Shown one piece after another: positions 1-5,687 of a DNA stretch of 5,687 bases; positions within the stretch are counted from its first letter, which is position 1, and the number at the start of each line of letters is the position of its first letter. Position numbers and translations under genes: made by a program. Below the pieces are notes generated by a model that was not told where the DNA came from, searched no databases, and worked only from the letters and a program-made list of their open reading frames with translations. The DNA comes from Eubacteriales bacterium (GTDB taxonomy: Bacteria; Bacillota; Clostridia; Peptostreptococcales; Anaerovoracaceae), in NCBI GenBank assembly GCA_028702415.1, contig JAQVOT010000079.1, forward strand, positions 1 to 5,687. The letters are read 5' to 3'.

Positions 1-1937
1 CTCTTTGCTTCATCATGTGCTAAAGCGAGCACATCTAGATCTCTTGCCATATCTGCCAGTTTCATATCCGGAAGCCCATGCTGACGGGTTCCGAATATTT
101 CTCCGGGCCCTCTGATTTTCAGGTCCTCTTCTGCAATATAAAAACCGTCAGTGGAATTCGTCATTATTTCACCACGCTTTATAGCAAGCTCACTTTCATT
201 TCCAATAATCAGATAACAGAATGACTGATGTGTTCCTCTGCCTACTCTGCCTCTGAGCTGATGCATCTGAGCCAAACCGAACCTTTCAGCATTTTCTATC
301 ACCATAACCGTAGCATTGGGCACATTTATTCCAACTTCAATTACAACAGTGGAAATAAGAACATCAATTTTACCCTCGCTAAAGTCCTCCATTATCTTAT
401 TCTTTTCGGACTGCTTCATGTTTCCGTGAATTAATGAAGTATTCTCAAATCTGCCACAGAGTTCATTATAAACCTCTTGGACTGATTTTGCATCCATGGC
501 CTCAGATTGATCTATAAGAGGAGTAACCACATAGATCTGGCGTCCCTGCCTGATCTGTCTTTCAACAAAATCATAGCATGCTCTCCTCCCGCTTTCATCC
601 CGGGTACAGATTGTTTTAATGGCTTGTCTTCCCGGGGGCATTTCATCAATTACAGAAACATCCATATCTCCATATAGAACCACGGCAAGTGTCCTTGGAA
701 TCGGTGTGGCTGTCATAACAAGGACATTAGGACTTCTTCCCTTATCCTTAAGTCTGACTCTCTGACTGACGCCAAACCGGTGCTGCTCATCTGTAATTAC
801 AAGCCCCAGGTTTGAGAACTCAACCTGTGACTGGATCAAAGCATGGGTTCCTACAAGAATATCCGTTTCTCCTGACACCAGTTTTTCAAGAGCGTCTCTC
901 TTTTCAGCAGCCTTCATTCTCCCGGAAAGGAATCCAACATTAATTCCAAATCTGGAAAAGCTTTTCTTAAGACCTATAAAATGCTGATTTGCCAGTATTT
1001 CCGTCGGTGCCATCATTACAGCTTGAAATCCGTTTTTTACCACCTTAAACATGTCAATTTCAGCCACAGCGGTCTTCCCTGAACCCACATCTCCCTGCAG
1101 CAGACGGTTCATCTGTTTATCGCTTTCCAGATCCCTGATTATTTCGCCGGTAACCCGCCCTTGAGCCCCGGTTAAAGGATATGGCATTGCAGCAATATAT
1201 TCCTGTTCAATGTTTCCTGTCTGGCAGCGAACTCCCGGGAAAATGTTACTTCTATCTGCTTTTGAGAGTTGCAGGCCAGCCTGCAAAACCAGGAATTCCT
1301 CAAAAATAAGCCTGTATTTACTCTGAAGAAACTTTTCCCTCTCCTTAGGGAAATGCATATTTTCAATGGAAGTATTCAGATCACTTAGATTATTCCTTTT
1401 TATTGTTTCTTCTGAGAGCACGTTTTCAACTTTTTCATAAAGTGGTCTGAGCACCGATTGGATACGACGCATTTCTCCCTGACTGATTCCTTTGGTAAGA
1501 GGATATATCGGCACTATGCCGGTCTGCATTTTCTCTGTTTTTTCAAACTGTGGATGAATTACCTGAAGCCTATCACGGTTTATCTGAGGCTTTCCGAAGA
1601 ATGTAAGTTTGTCACCTGTATGAATTGCTTTTGACAGGTAAGCAGCATTAAAAAATACAACCTCAATTGAGCCTGTATCATCAGATATGAGCATTTTCAG
1701 AACCCGTCTGCCTTTGCCTTTGAAACCTCCCGGTCTTATAATATCAACCACACCGCAGAAAACGGCAGCTTCATCTGCTTTCAGTTTTGCTATTGGCTGA
1801 ATATTTCTTCTGTCTTCATATACTCTGGGAAAAGTGAAGATCAGATCTTCCAGAGTTTCAACACCAATACGTGAAAAAGCCTCTGCCTTCTTGGGTCCGA
1901 CACCCTTTATACTGGTTATATCATCCTTTAAATCCAT
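1..1937 (-). CDS. recG: ATP-dependent DNA helicase RecG, 3'-truncated by the window edge
   Basis: RecG is a superfamily 2 DNA translocase that remodels stalled replication forks and branch-migrates Holliday junctions in the cytoplasm. The reading frame stays open for 645 codons to the window edge, against roughly 680 for the family, so only the extreme C-terminus is missing. The N-terminus has the typical KGVGPKKAE helix-hairpin-helix-like turn (residues 11-19), followed by an OB-fold wedge region (about 55-150). Helicase motifs are all present: the Q-like PYPLTGAQ (252-259), Walker A GDVGSGKT (282-289), DEQH box (383-386), TAT (409-411) and the arginine-rich RGRVGRG (562-568). The RecG-specific C-terminal signature [15 protein letters not shown] starts at 610. 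The ATG at 1937 fits the family N-terminus and has a GAGG (1945-1948) seven bases upstream. Its first 10 bases overlap the end of the Asp23-family gene, which implies translational coupling in one operon. No damage is seen. Confidence 0.97.
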   Translation of the reverse strand, partial: MDLKDDITSIKGVGPKKAEAFSRIGVETLEDLIFTFPRVYEDRRNIQPIAKLKADEAAVFCGVVDIIRPGGFKGKGRRVLKMLISDDTGSIEVVFFNAAYLSKAIHTGDKLTFFGKPQINRDRLQVIHPQFEKTEKMQTGIVPIYPLTKGISQGEMRRIQSVLRPLYEKVENVLSEETIKRNNLSDLNTSIENMHFPKEREKFLQSKYRLIFEEFLVLQAGLQLSKADRSNIFPGVRCQTGNIEQEYIAAMPYPLTGAQGRVTGEIIRDLESDKQMNRLLQGDVGSGKTAVAEIDMFKVVKNGFQAVMMAPTEILANQHFIGLKKSFSRFGINVGFLSGRMKAAEKRDALEKLVSGETDILVGTHALIQSQVEFSNLGLVITDEQHRFGVSQRVRLKDKGRSPNVLVMTATPIPRTLAVVLYGDMDVSVIDEMPPGRQAIKTICTRDESGRRACYDFVERQIRQGRQIYVVTPLIDQSEAMDAKSVQEVYNELCGRFENTSLIHGNMKQSEKNKIMEDFSEGKIDVLISTVVIEVGINVPNATVMVIENAERFGLAQMHQLRGRVGRGTHQSFCYLIIGNESELAIKRGEIMTNSTDGFYIAEEDLKIRGPGEIFGTRQHGLPDMKLADMARDLDVLALAHDEAK

Positions 1938-2314
1938 CCCTTTGCCTCAGCGTCAGTAATTTCGATATGTCTTTTTGCAATTTCATTTGACTGAACACCC
2001 GTAACGATTATCTTAACAAGATAAGGTCTTTCTCCCATTAATTTTTCGGTATTCTCATTGATATAATCGATCATAGCTTTGCAGGCTCCGGATATACTTG
2101 CTCCGAATTTTATTACAACAAAAACAATTATCTCTACGCCCCCTTCTGTTTCAGTAAATGTTATATTGCTTACGGGCATGACGCTCTTGTATTTTCCCTT
2201 GTAATTGTGAATTGTAACAGCACCGTCTGTCATATCAGCGGCGTCCTCAACAATTCTAAATATGACGTTTCTCGAAAAACGTATATCTCCCAGTTCTGTA
2301 TTTTTCTCAAGCAT
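1928..2314 (-). CDS. Asp23/Gls24 family protein (YloU-like, DUF322)
   Basis: This 128-residue protein resembles the Asp23/Gls24 family, called from the overall pattern: a short N-terminus, then [19 protein letters not shown] (the usual 'G-x-I-x-I-S-x-x-V-I-x-x-I-A' opening), a central beta-rich stretch with [11 protein letters not shown] (about 61-71), and an amphipathic helix around [14 protein letters not shown] (74-87) before VKIIVTGV (100-107). There is no signal peptide or membrane segment, so it should be cytosolic. Family members are linked to envelope stress or to membrane-associated scaffolding, but the molecular role of the YloU type is not settled and I infer none here. The ATG at 2314 is chosen because an in-frame TTG at 2356 lies inside the rpmB terminator hairpin. 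The Shine-Dalgarno-like AAAGGA (2316-2321) is only one base from the ATG, so initiation is unusual. The gene overlaps recG by 10 bases. Confidence 0.82.
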   Translation of the reverse strand: MLEKNTELGDIRFSRNVIFRIVEDAADMTDGAVTIHNYKGKYKSVMPVSNITFTETEGGVEIIVFVVIKFGASISGACKAMIDYINENTEKLMGERPYLVKIIVTGVQSNEIAKRHIEITDAEAKGWI

Positions 2315-2330
2315 ATCCTTTGCGTTTCTT

Positions 2331-2339
2331 ATTATATCA
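2331..2339 (-). promoter_or_regulatory. Extended -10 promoter for the Asp23-recG unit
   Basis: On the minus strand the sequence reads TGATATAAT: a perfect -10 hexamer (2331-2336) with the TGn extension. The best -35 at 17-base spacing is TTCTTG (2354-2359), a poor match that lies inside the rpmB terminator hairpin; an extended -10 can function without a good -35. The predicted start is near 2324, giving a leader of only about 10 bases before the ATG at 2314. This is a sequence-only prediction. Confidence 0.6.
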
Positions 2340-2340
2340 C

Positions 2341-2368
2341 AAAAAAACACTCGCAAGAAGCGAGTGTT
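2341..2368 (-). terminator. Rho-independent terminator of rpmB
   Basis: A perfect 9-bp stem, AACACTCGC paired with GCGAGTGTT (2360-2368 with 2346-2354), encloses a five-base TTCTT loop. On the minus strand it continues into a run of seven T (2341-2347, the first two within the stem). It begins 15 bases after the rpmB stop codon, the right position and strand to end rpmB transcripts. The promoter of the next unit starts immediately downstream. Confidence 0.92.
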
Positions 2369-2383
2369 AGTACCGGAATGAAA

Positions 2384-2575
2384 TTAAATGGCACGCTCAA
2401 CTTTGCCTGATCTGAGGCATTTAGTGCATACCTTGGCTTTTCTTGCAGTTCCATTGTCATTAATTCTTACTTCCTGGATATTTGCATTCCACTTTCTTCT
2501 AGTGTGTCTGTTTGAGTGGGACACATTATTACCGGAAACCTGTCCTTTTCCGCATATTTCGCACTTCTTCGACAT
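2384..2575 (-). CDS. rpmB: 50S ribosomal protein L28
   Basis: L28 is a small, basic protein of the large ribosomal subunit. The 63-residue product is the normal length for Gram-positive L28. It shows the hallmark opening KKCEICGKG, the [13 protein letters not shown] segment (17-29) and the C-terminal [12 protein letters not shown]. Cysteines at 5, 8, 50 and 53 form two CxxC pairs, the zinc-binding (C+) version of the protein; many bacteria also keep a cysteine-free paralogue for zinc shortage, none of which is seen here. The ATG at 2575 has an ideal AAGGAGG (2584-2590) eight bases upstream. The gene has its own promoter just behind nrdG and its own terminator, so it can act as a single-gene unit, although read-through from nrdDG is possible. 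Confidence 0.97.
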   Translation of the reverse strand: MSKKCEICGKGQVSGNNVSHSNRHTRRKWNANIQEVRINDNGTARKAKVCTKCLRSGKVERAI

Positions 2576-2642
2576 CCGTCACACCTCCTTGTTTAATTTG
2601 TATAGTAATGCATATCGCATAATTTTAACTCGAACATTAGGA

Positions 2643-2671
2643 ATTATAGCACATGCTAATAAGCTATGCAA
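2643..2671 (-). promoter_or_regulatory. Promoter for rpmB
   Basis: On the minus strand a -35-like TTGCAT (2666-2671) is followed after exactly 17 bases by a perfect TATAAT (2643-2648), preceded by TGC to give an extended -10. Predicted transcription start is near 2636, leaving a leader of about 60 bases that ends in the strong rpmB ribosome binding site. The -35 begins 10 bases after the nrdG stop codon. The rest of the 106-base gap (2576-2681) holds no other gene and no clear terminator for nrdG. Confidence 0.72.
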
Positions 2672-2681
2672 GAAGTTTTTC

Positions 2682-3191
2682 TTATCCTTCATACAATACT
2701 ATGCGGCCTTCTTCTCTTGCTCTTTTCATATCAATTACTCTCTGGTTGCTGCTTCCTCTATACTTTAGCGTCATATCCCTTTTAGCCTGTACAAAAGGAC
2801 CGTCAATAAGAATATCACAAATGTTCAGAAGTTCTGCCGTCGCCCTGTTTTCCTTTGCCTGTGCAAGGAGCTGCTCCAGGGTGTAACCGCTGAATATTGT
2901 AATGCTCTTGCCACGCTGTTTAACCAGCTTTCCCAAGGCTGCAAATCCTTCAGACTGGCACATGGGTTCCCCTCCGGAAAAAGTCATCCCAACCAGCAAA
3001 GGATTTTTATCAAATTCTTCTATGATTCTATCCACTTTTACTTCACTTCCGCCGAAAAAATCATGAGTCTCCGGATTATGACATCCCGGGCAATTGTGGG
3101 GACAGCCCTGACAAAAGACTGCAAATCTAATGCCCGGGCCGTCAACGATTGATTCTCTCATTATACCGGCGATTCTGATTGAATCTGCCAT
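2682..3191 (-). CDS. nrdG: Anaerobic ribonucleoside-triphosphate reductase activating protein (radical SAM)
   Basis: NrdG is the activase of class III ribonucleotide reductase: it cleaves S-adenosylmethionine reductively with a [4Fe-4S] cluster and generates the stable glycyl radical on NrdD. The 169-residue length is normal. The cluster-binding CX3CX2C motif is C30, C34 and C37 (CPHNCPGC), preceded by an extra C27. The upstream SIVDGPGIRFAVF (14-26) is typical of glycyl-radical activases, and TFSGGEP (70-76) is the SAM-binding GGE motif. DILIDGPF, near residue 130, is also characteristic. The ATG at 3191 has AGGAG (3198-3202) six bases upstream and lies 17 bases after the nrdD stop, so the two are surely co-transcribed. 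The frame ends in TAA with no terminator hairpin after it. Confidence 0.97.
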   Translation of the reverse strand: MADSIRIAGIMRESIVDGPGIRFAVFCQGCPHNCPGCHNPETHDFFGGSEVKVDRIIEEFDKNPLLVGMTFSGGEPMCQSEGFAALGKLVKQRGKSITIFSGYTLEQLLAQAKENRATAELLNICDILIDGPFVQAKRDMTLKYRGSSNQRVIDMKRAREEGRIVLYEG

Positions 3192-3208
3192 TTTAATCTC
3201 CTGTCCGT

Positions 3209-5563
3209 TTAATGAATCTGCTCCATTTCAACTTCATTTCCAAGGGAATGTTTAATCCTGTCTTTTGCTTCGGCTGTCTTGGCATCATTCCAGTGATCCA
3301 TTGTGCCTACCAGATAGCCTGTGATACGTCTGATTCTTTCAAATCCTTCATCATTCAAACTTTCTGTTCTGCCGCAGCAAGGACATTCGTTATCTATAAT
3401 TCCCGTATACCCGCACACCGGATCTCTGTCAACAGGATGGTTTATCGAACCGTATCCTATTCCGTTTTCTTTCATGCATCGTACCACCTGTTCAAATGCA
3501 TCGAGATTTTTGCTAGGGTCCCCATCAAGTTCTATGTAACTTATATGACCTGCGTTTGTAAGAGTATGATATGGCGCTTCTTTCTTGATTTTATCGAAAG
3601 CGTTGATGTTGAAGTAAACAGGAATGTGGAATGAATTGGTGTAGTACTCCCTGTCCGTTATTCCTTCGATTACTCCATATTTGGCTCTATCAATTCTGAC
3701 AAAACGCCCGGAAAGGCCCTCTGCCGGTGTGGCCAGAAGTGTATAGTTAAATCCCGTCTTATGGGACTGTTCATCGAGCTTTTTTCTCATGAAACCGATG
3801 ATTTCAAGACCCAATGTCTGAGCTTCATCACTTTCACCATGGTGTGCACCAATAAGAGCCTTTAGACATTCAGCCAGCCCAATAAACCCAACACTAAGAG
3901 TTCCGTGTTTAAGAACCTCACCAACCGTATCGTCCTCTGAAAGCTTTTCAGAGTCGAGCCATACACCCTGTCCCATCAGGAAGGGATAGTTTCTGACCTT
4001 TTTTGATGCCTGAATCTTGTATCTTTCCATAAGCTGATCCATTGCCAGTTCAATCTTGCGATCCAGTTCCTCAAAGAACCAGTCAATATCACCGTGTGAT
4101 TTGATGGCTATTCTAGGCAGGTTAACAGAAGTGAAACTCAGGTTTCCTCTTCCTCCTACAACCTGTCTTGAAGGGTCATTTACATTTGCTATTACTCTGG
4201 TTCTGCAACCCATGTAAGCAACTTCTGTGTTAGGATCGCCTTCCTTATAGAAATTTAGATTAAACGGAGCATCGATGAATGCAAAGTTAGGGAACAGTCT
4301 CTTGGCTGATACTTTCATTGCAATTTTAAACATGTCATAGTTTGGATCACCCGGGTTATAGTTTACGCCTTCTTTAACCTTGAAAATGCTAACCGGGAAA
4401 ATAGCCGTTTCACCATTACCAAGGCCTGCTTCTATTGAAAGCAGAATGTTCTTGATAACAAGTCTTCCTTCAGGAGAAATGTCCGTTCCGAAATTAATGG
4501 ATGAGAACGGAACCTGGGCACCGGCTCTGGAATGCATGGTGTTAAGGTTATGTACAAAGGCTTCCATTGCCTGGAAGGTTGCTCTGTCCACCTCATCGTT
4601 GGCATAATTTGTGGCCTTTTTCTGTACTGTAGCAATATATTTAGGATCAATTAGTTCCTTCAGATATTCTCTTTCTAATTCCTTGTATCCATTATCATCT
4701 GCAATTGTTGGATATACGCCCTTTTCTTCCATGGTTTTTTTGCCGAATTGCTTAAGCTTTTCGACTCCATCATCAATATCAAACAGCAGGTTAAGCATCT
4801 TGCCTACATTTATCCAGTAAAGCTTTCTGTATGTTTTCCTCACACCGTTTGCCATTCCGTAGTCAAAATCAGCGATACTCTGTCCGCCGTGCTGGTCATT
4901 CTGGTTTGACTGTATAGCAATGCATGCGAGAGCTGAATAGCTCTGAATATCATTAGGCTCTCTCAAATGTCCGTGACCTGTTGAAAACCCGCCTCTGAAT
5001 AATTTTTCTATATCAATCTGACAACAAGTGGTTGTTAGGGTTAGAAAATCCATATCATGAATGTGAATATCGCCCTCTCTGTGGGCTTTGGCATGCTCAG
5101 GTTTAAGAACGAACATTTCGTAGAATTGTTTAGCTCCCTCCGAACCGTATTTCAGCATTGTGCCCATGGCAGTATCACCATCTATGTTGGCATTTTCACG
5201 TTTCGTATCATTATCCTTGGCGTCTTTGAATGTAAGATCCTCGAAAGTCTTCATGAGCCTTGTGTTCATGTCTCTTACCCTTGTACGTTCAGCTCTGTAA
5301 AGGATAAATTCTTTTGCTGTTCTGGCATGTCCGTTTTCAATGAGGACTTTTTCTACGGCATCTTGAATCTGTTCAACTGTAGGGATGTCATTGTGGCAAA
5401 CCTCAGTAAGATATAATTCAACCTGCTTTGACAGATAATTTGCAGTATCTCTGTTTTGGCCGCCGAGCACTTCTGCAGCCTTGTATATGGCATCTGAAAT
5501 TTTGATGATGTCAAATTCAACCATTCTGCCGTCTCTCTTTATGATTTGTCTGATTGCGCCCAT
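3209..5563 (-). CDS. nrdD: Anaerobic ribonucleoside-triphosphate reductase, class III (NrdD)
   Basis: NrdD reduces ribonucleoside triphosphates to deoxyribonucleotides without oxygen, using a glycyl radical made by NrdG. The product is 784 residues, at the long end because it carries an N-terminal ATP-cone (about 4-95, starting IIKRDGRMVEFD), the allosteric domain that senses ATP/dATP. The catalytic barrel follows, with HIHDMDF (167-173), the TTTCC cysteine site (C180, matching the conserved first active-site cysteine) and the finger-loop MGCRTRV, whose C453 matches the thiyl-radical cysteine. The C-terminus has a zinc-site region (C717, C727, C730) and the glycyl radical motif RRITGYLVGT, with the radical on G749. 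The first CxxC of the zinc site reads D-x-x-C instead. ATG at 5563 is preferred over an in-frame GTG at 5578 because GAGGGAG stands six bases before it. nrdG follows directly. Regulation by NrdR is suggested by upstream boxes. Confidence 0.97.
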   Translation of the reverse strand: MGAIRQIIKRDGRMVEFDIIKISDAIYKAAEVLGGQNRDTANYLSKQVELYLTEVCHNDIPTVEQIQDAVEKVLIENGHARTAKEFILYRAERTRVRDMNTRLMKTFEDLTFKDAKDNDTKRENANIDGDTAMGTMLKYGSEGAKQFYEMFVLKPEHAKAHREGDIHIHDMDFLTLTTTCCQIDIEKLFRGGFSTGHGHLREPNDIQSYSALACIAIQSNQNDQHGGQSIADFDYGMANGVRKTYRKLYWINVGKMLNLLFDIDDGVEKLKQFGKKTMEEKGVYPTIADDNGYKELEREYLKELIDPKYIATVQKKATNYANDEVDRATFQAMEAFVHNLNTMHSRAGAQVPFSSINFGTDISPEGRLVIKNILLSIEAGLGNGETAIFPVSIFKVKEGVNYNPGDPNYDMFKIAMKVSAKRLFPNFAFIDAPFNLNFYKEGDPNTEVAYMGCRTRVIANVNDPSRQVVGGRGNLSFTSVNLPRIAIKSHGDIDWFFEELDRKIELAMDQLMERYKIQASKKVRNYPFLMGQGVWLDSEKLSEDDTVGEVLKHGTLSVGFIGLAECLKALIGAHHGESDEAQTLGLEIIGFMRKKLDEQSHKTGFNYTLLATPAEGLSGRFVRIDRAKYGVIEGITDREYYTNSFHIPVYFNINAFDKIKKEAPYHTLTNAGHISYIELDGDPSKNLDAFEQVVRCMKENGIGYGSINHPVDRDPVCGYTGIIDNECPCCGRTESLNDEGFERIRRITGYLVGTMDHWNDAKTAEAKDRIKHSLGNEVEMEQIH

Positions 5564-5569
5564 GATTTT

Positions 5570-5576
5570 CTCCCTC
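5570..5576 (-). promoter_or_regulatory. nrdD ribosome binding site that fixes the start
   Basis: GAGGGAG on the minus strand sits six bases before the ATG at 5563, an ideal spacing. The alternative GTG at 5578 overlaps this site and has no Shine-Dalgarno of its own, so the shorter 784-residue product is the better call. The first two bases also belong to the putative NrdR box. Confidence 0.85.
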
Positions 5577-5590
5577 ACTAGATATTGTGG
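5575..5590 (-). promoter_or_regulatory. Putative NrdR box in the nrdD leader
   Basis: On the minus strand the 16 bases CCACAATATCTAGTGA match 13 of 16 positions of the NrdR consensus acaCwAtATaTwGtgt as I recall it, including all six strongly conserved bases (C4, A6, A8, T9, T11, G13). NrdR is the ATP/dATP-sensing repressor of ribonucleotide reductase genes, and it normally binds pairs of such boxes around their promoters. This one lies about 14-29 bases downstream of the predicted start, between promoter and ribosome binding site. Confidence 0.65.
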
Positions 5591-5591
5591 T

Positions 5592-5625
5592 TATTTAGCG
5601 TTCAATAAAAATTATACGCTAAATA
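5592..5625. repeat. 10-bp perfect inverted repeat around the nrdD -10 box (operator-like)
   Basis: The arms TATTTAGCGT (5592-5601) and ACGCTAAATA (5616-5625) are perfect reverse complements separated by 14 bases. The right arm lies between the -35 and the last base of the -10; the left arm lies at about +3 to +12 of the transcript. Because only one arm is transcribed, it cannot form an RNA hairpin in nrdD mRNA, so a protein-binding operator is the more natural reading. The binding protein is unknown; NrdR is one possibility. Confidence 0.6.
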
Positions 5626-5638
5626 TTCCTCCCGTCAA
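5611..5638 (-). promoter_or_regulatory. Promoter for nrdD-nrdG
   Basis: On the minus strand TTGACG (5633-5638, five of six consensus bases) is followed after 16 bases by a perfect TATAAT (5611-5616). This is a strong housekeeping-sigma promoter with a predicted start near 5604 and a leader of about 40 bases before the nrdD ATG. It begins 12 bases beyond the T-tract of the upstream terminator, so nrdD starts its own transcription unit. Confidence 0.82.
5616..5631 (-). promoter_or_regulatory. Possible second, degenerate NrdR box
   Basis: Minus-strand GAGGAATATTTAGCGT matches 10 of 16 positions of the recalled NrdR consensus and five of its six strongest ones. It fills the space between the -35 and -10 boxes, and its centre is 41 bases from the centre of the better box, close to four helical turns, which would put both on the same face of DNA. 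The match is weak on its own and leans on the presence of the other box. Confidence 0.35.
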
Positions 5639-5650
5639 TATGTAATCATC

Positions 5651-5686
5651 AAAAAAACAAAAAACCCTGAAATAATATCAGGGTTT
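5651..5686 (-). terminator. Rho-independent terminator of the gene upstream of nrdD
   Basis: A perfect 9-bp stem pairs AAACCCTGA with TCAGGGTTT (5662-5670 with 5678-5686) around a seven-base AT-only loop. On the minus strand the stem is followed by TTT, G and seven T (5651-5661). It points to a gene on the same strand beyond the right edge. On the plus strand the hairpin is followed by the window end, so bidirectional function cannot be judged. Confidence 0.88.
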
Positions 5687-5687
5687 A

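Noticed and set aside
2315..2356. Longer Asp23-family start at a TTG (142 residues)
   Set aside because: The extra 14 codons run through the rpmB terminator stem and the -10 box, have no ribosome binding site, and do not look like the family N-terminus.
2576..2636. Possible riboswitch or ribosomal-protein leader in the rpmB 5' region
   Set aside because: The predicted leader is only about 60 bases, AT-rich, and I could find no stable stem or known leader motif in it.
2388..2768. Plus-strand open frame of 126 codons with hydrophobic stretches, antisense to rpmB and the end of nrdG
   Set aside because: It mirrors two certain genes, has no credible ribosome binding site or family resemblance, and its hydrophobic look is a by-product of reverse-complement codons.
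3212..3634. Plus-strand open frame of 140 codons antisense to the nrdD 3' end
   Set aside because: It covers the glycyl radical and zinc-site codons of NrdD and shows no domain of its own; a shadow frame.
5057..5416. Plus-strand open frame of 119 codons antisense to nrdD
   Set aside because: It lies wholly within the conserved NrdD coding region in the opposite direction, with no recognisable domain.
5564..5578. Longer NrdD start at GTG 5578
   Set aside because: The GTG overlaps the GAGGGAG ribosome binding site that is ideally spaced for the ATG at 5563, and adds only five residues outside the ATP-cone.

Overview
All five genes in this window lie on the minus strand and are tightly packed. 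The content suggests a low-to-moderate GC, Gram-positive, strictly or facultatively anaerobic Firmicute, most likely of class Clostridia. The reasons are an oxygen-sensitive class III ribonucleotide reductase with its activase, a four-cysteine L28 protein, an Asp23/Gls24 (YloU-like) gene next to recG, purine-rich Shine-Dalgarno sites, and consensus TATAAT promoters. I cannot name a genus from the sequence.

Reading in the direction of transcription (from high to low coordinates): a rho-independent terminator (5651-5686) ends an unseen upstream gene. A strong promoter (5611-5638) follows, with a 10-bp inverted repeat around its -10 box and a good NrdR-box match in the leader (5575-5590). It drives nrdD (ATG at 5563), and nrdG follows after a 17-base gap. 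These two make deoxyribonucleotides without oxygen: NrdG uses its iron-sulfur cluster and S-adenosylmethionine to place a glycyl radical on NrdD, which reduces ribonucleoside triphosphates. No terminator is visible after nrdG. A second promoter with an extended -10 sits directly behind the nrdG stop and drives rpmB (ribosomal protein L28). rpmB ends in a hairpin terminator (2341-2368), and the next promoter (TGATATAAT, 2331-2339) begins two bases past its T-run. That third unit carries a small Asp23/Gls24-family gene overlapping by 10 bases with recG, the branch-migrating replication-fork helicase. recG runs off the left edge and lacks its last few dozen codons.

There is no stretch of 300 bases without a gene; the longest non-coding gaps are 124 bases (5564-5687) and 106 bases (2576-2681), and both are described. 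I saw no tRNA, rRNA, CRISPR array, insertion sequence or prophage gene, and no convincing new biological system. The points worth a second look are regulatory (putative NrdR sites, operator-like repeat, terminator-promoter packing with a very short leader) and gene order (recG directly after the Asp23 gene, without a fakA-like gene between).
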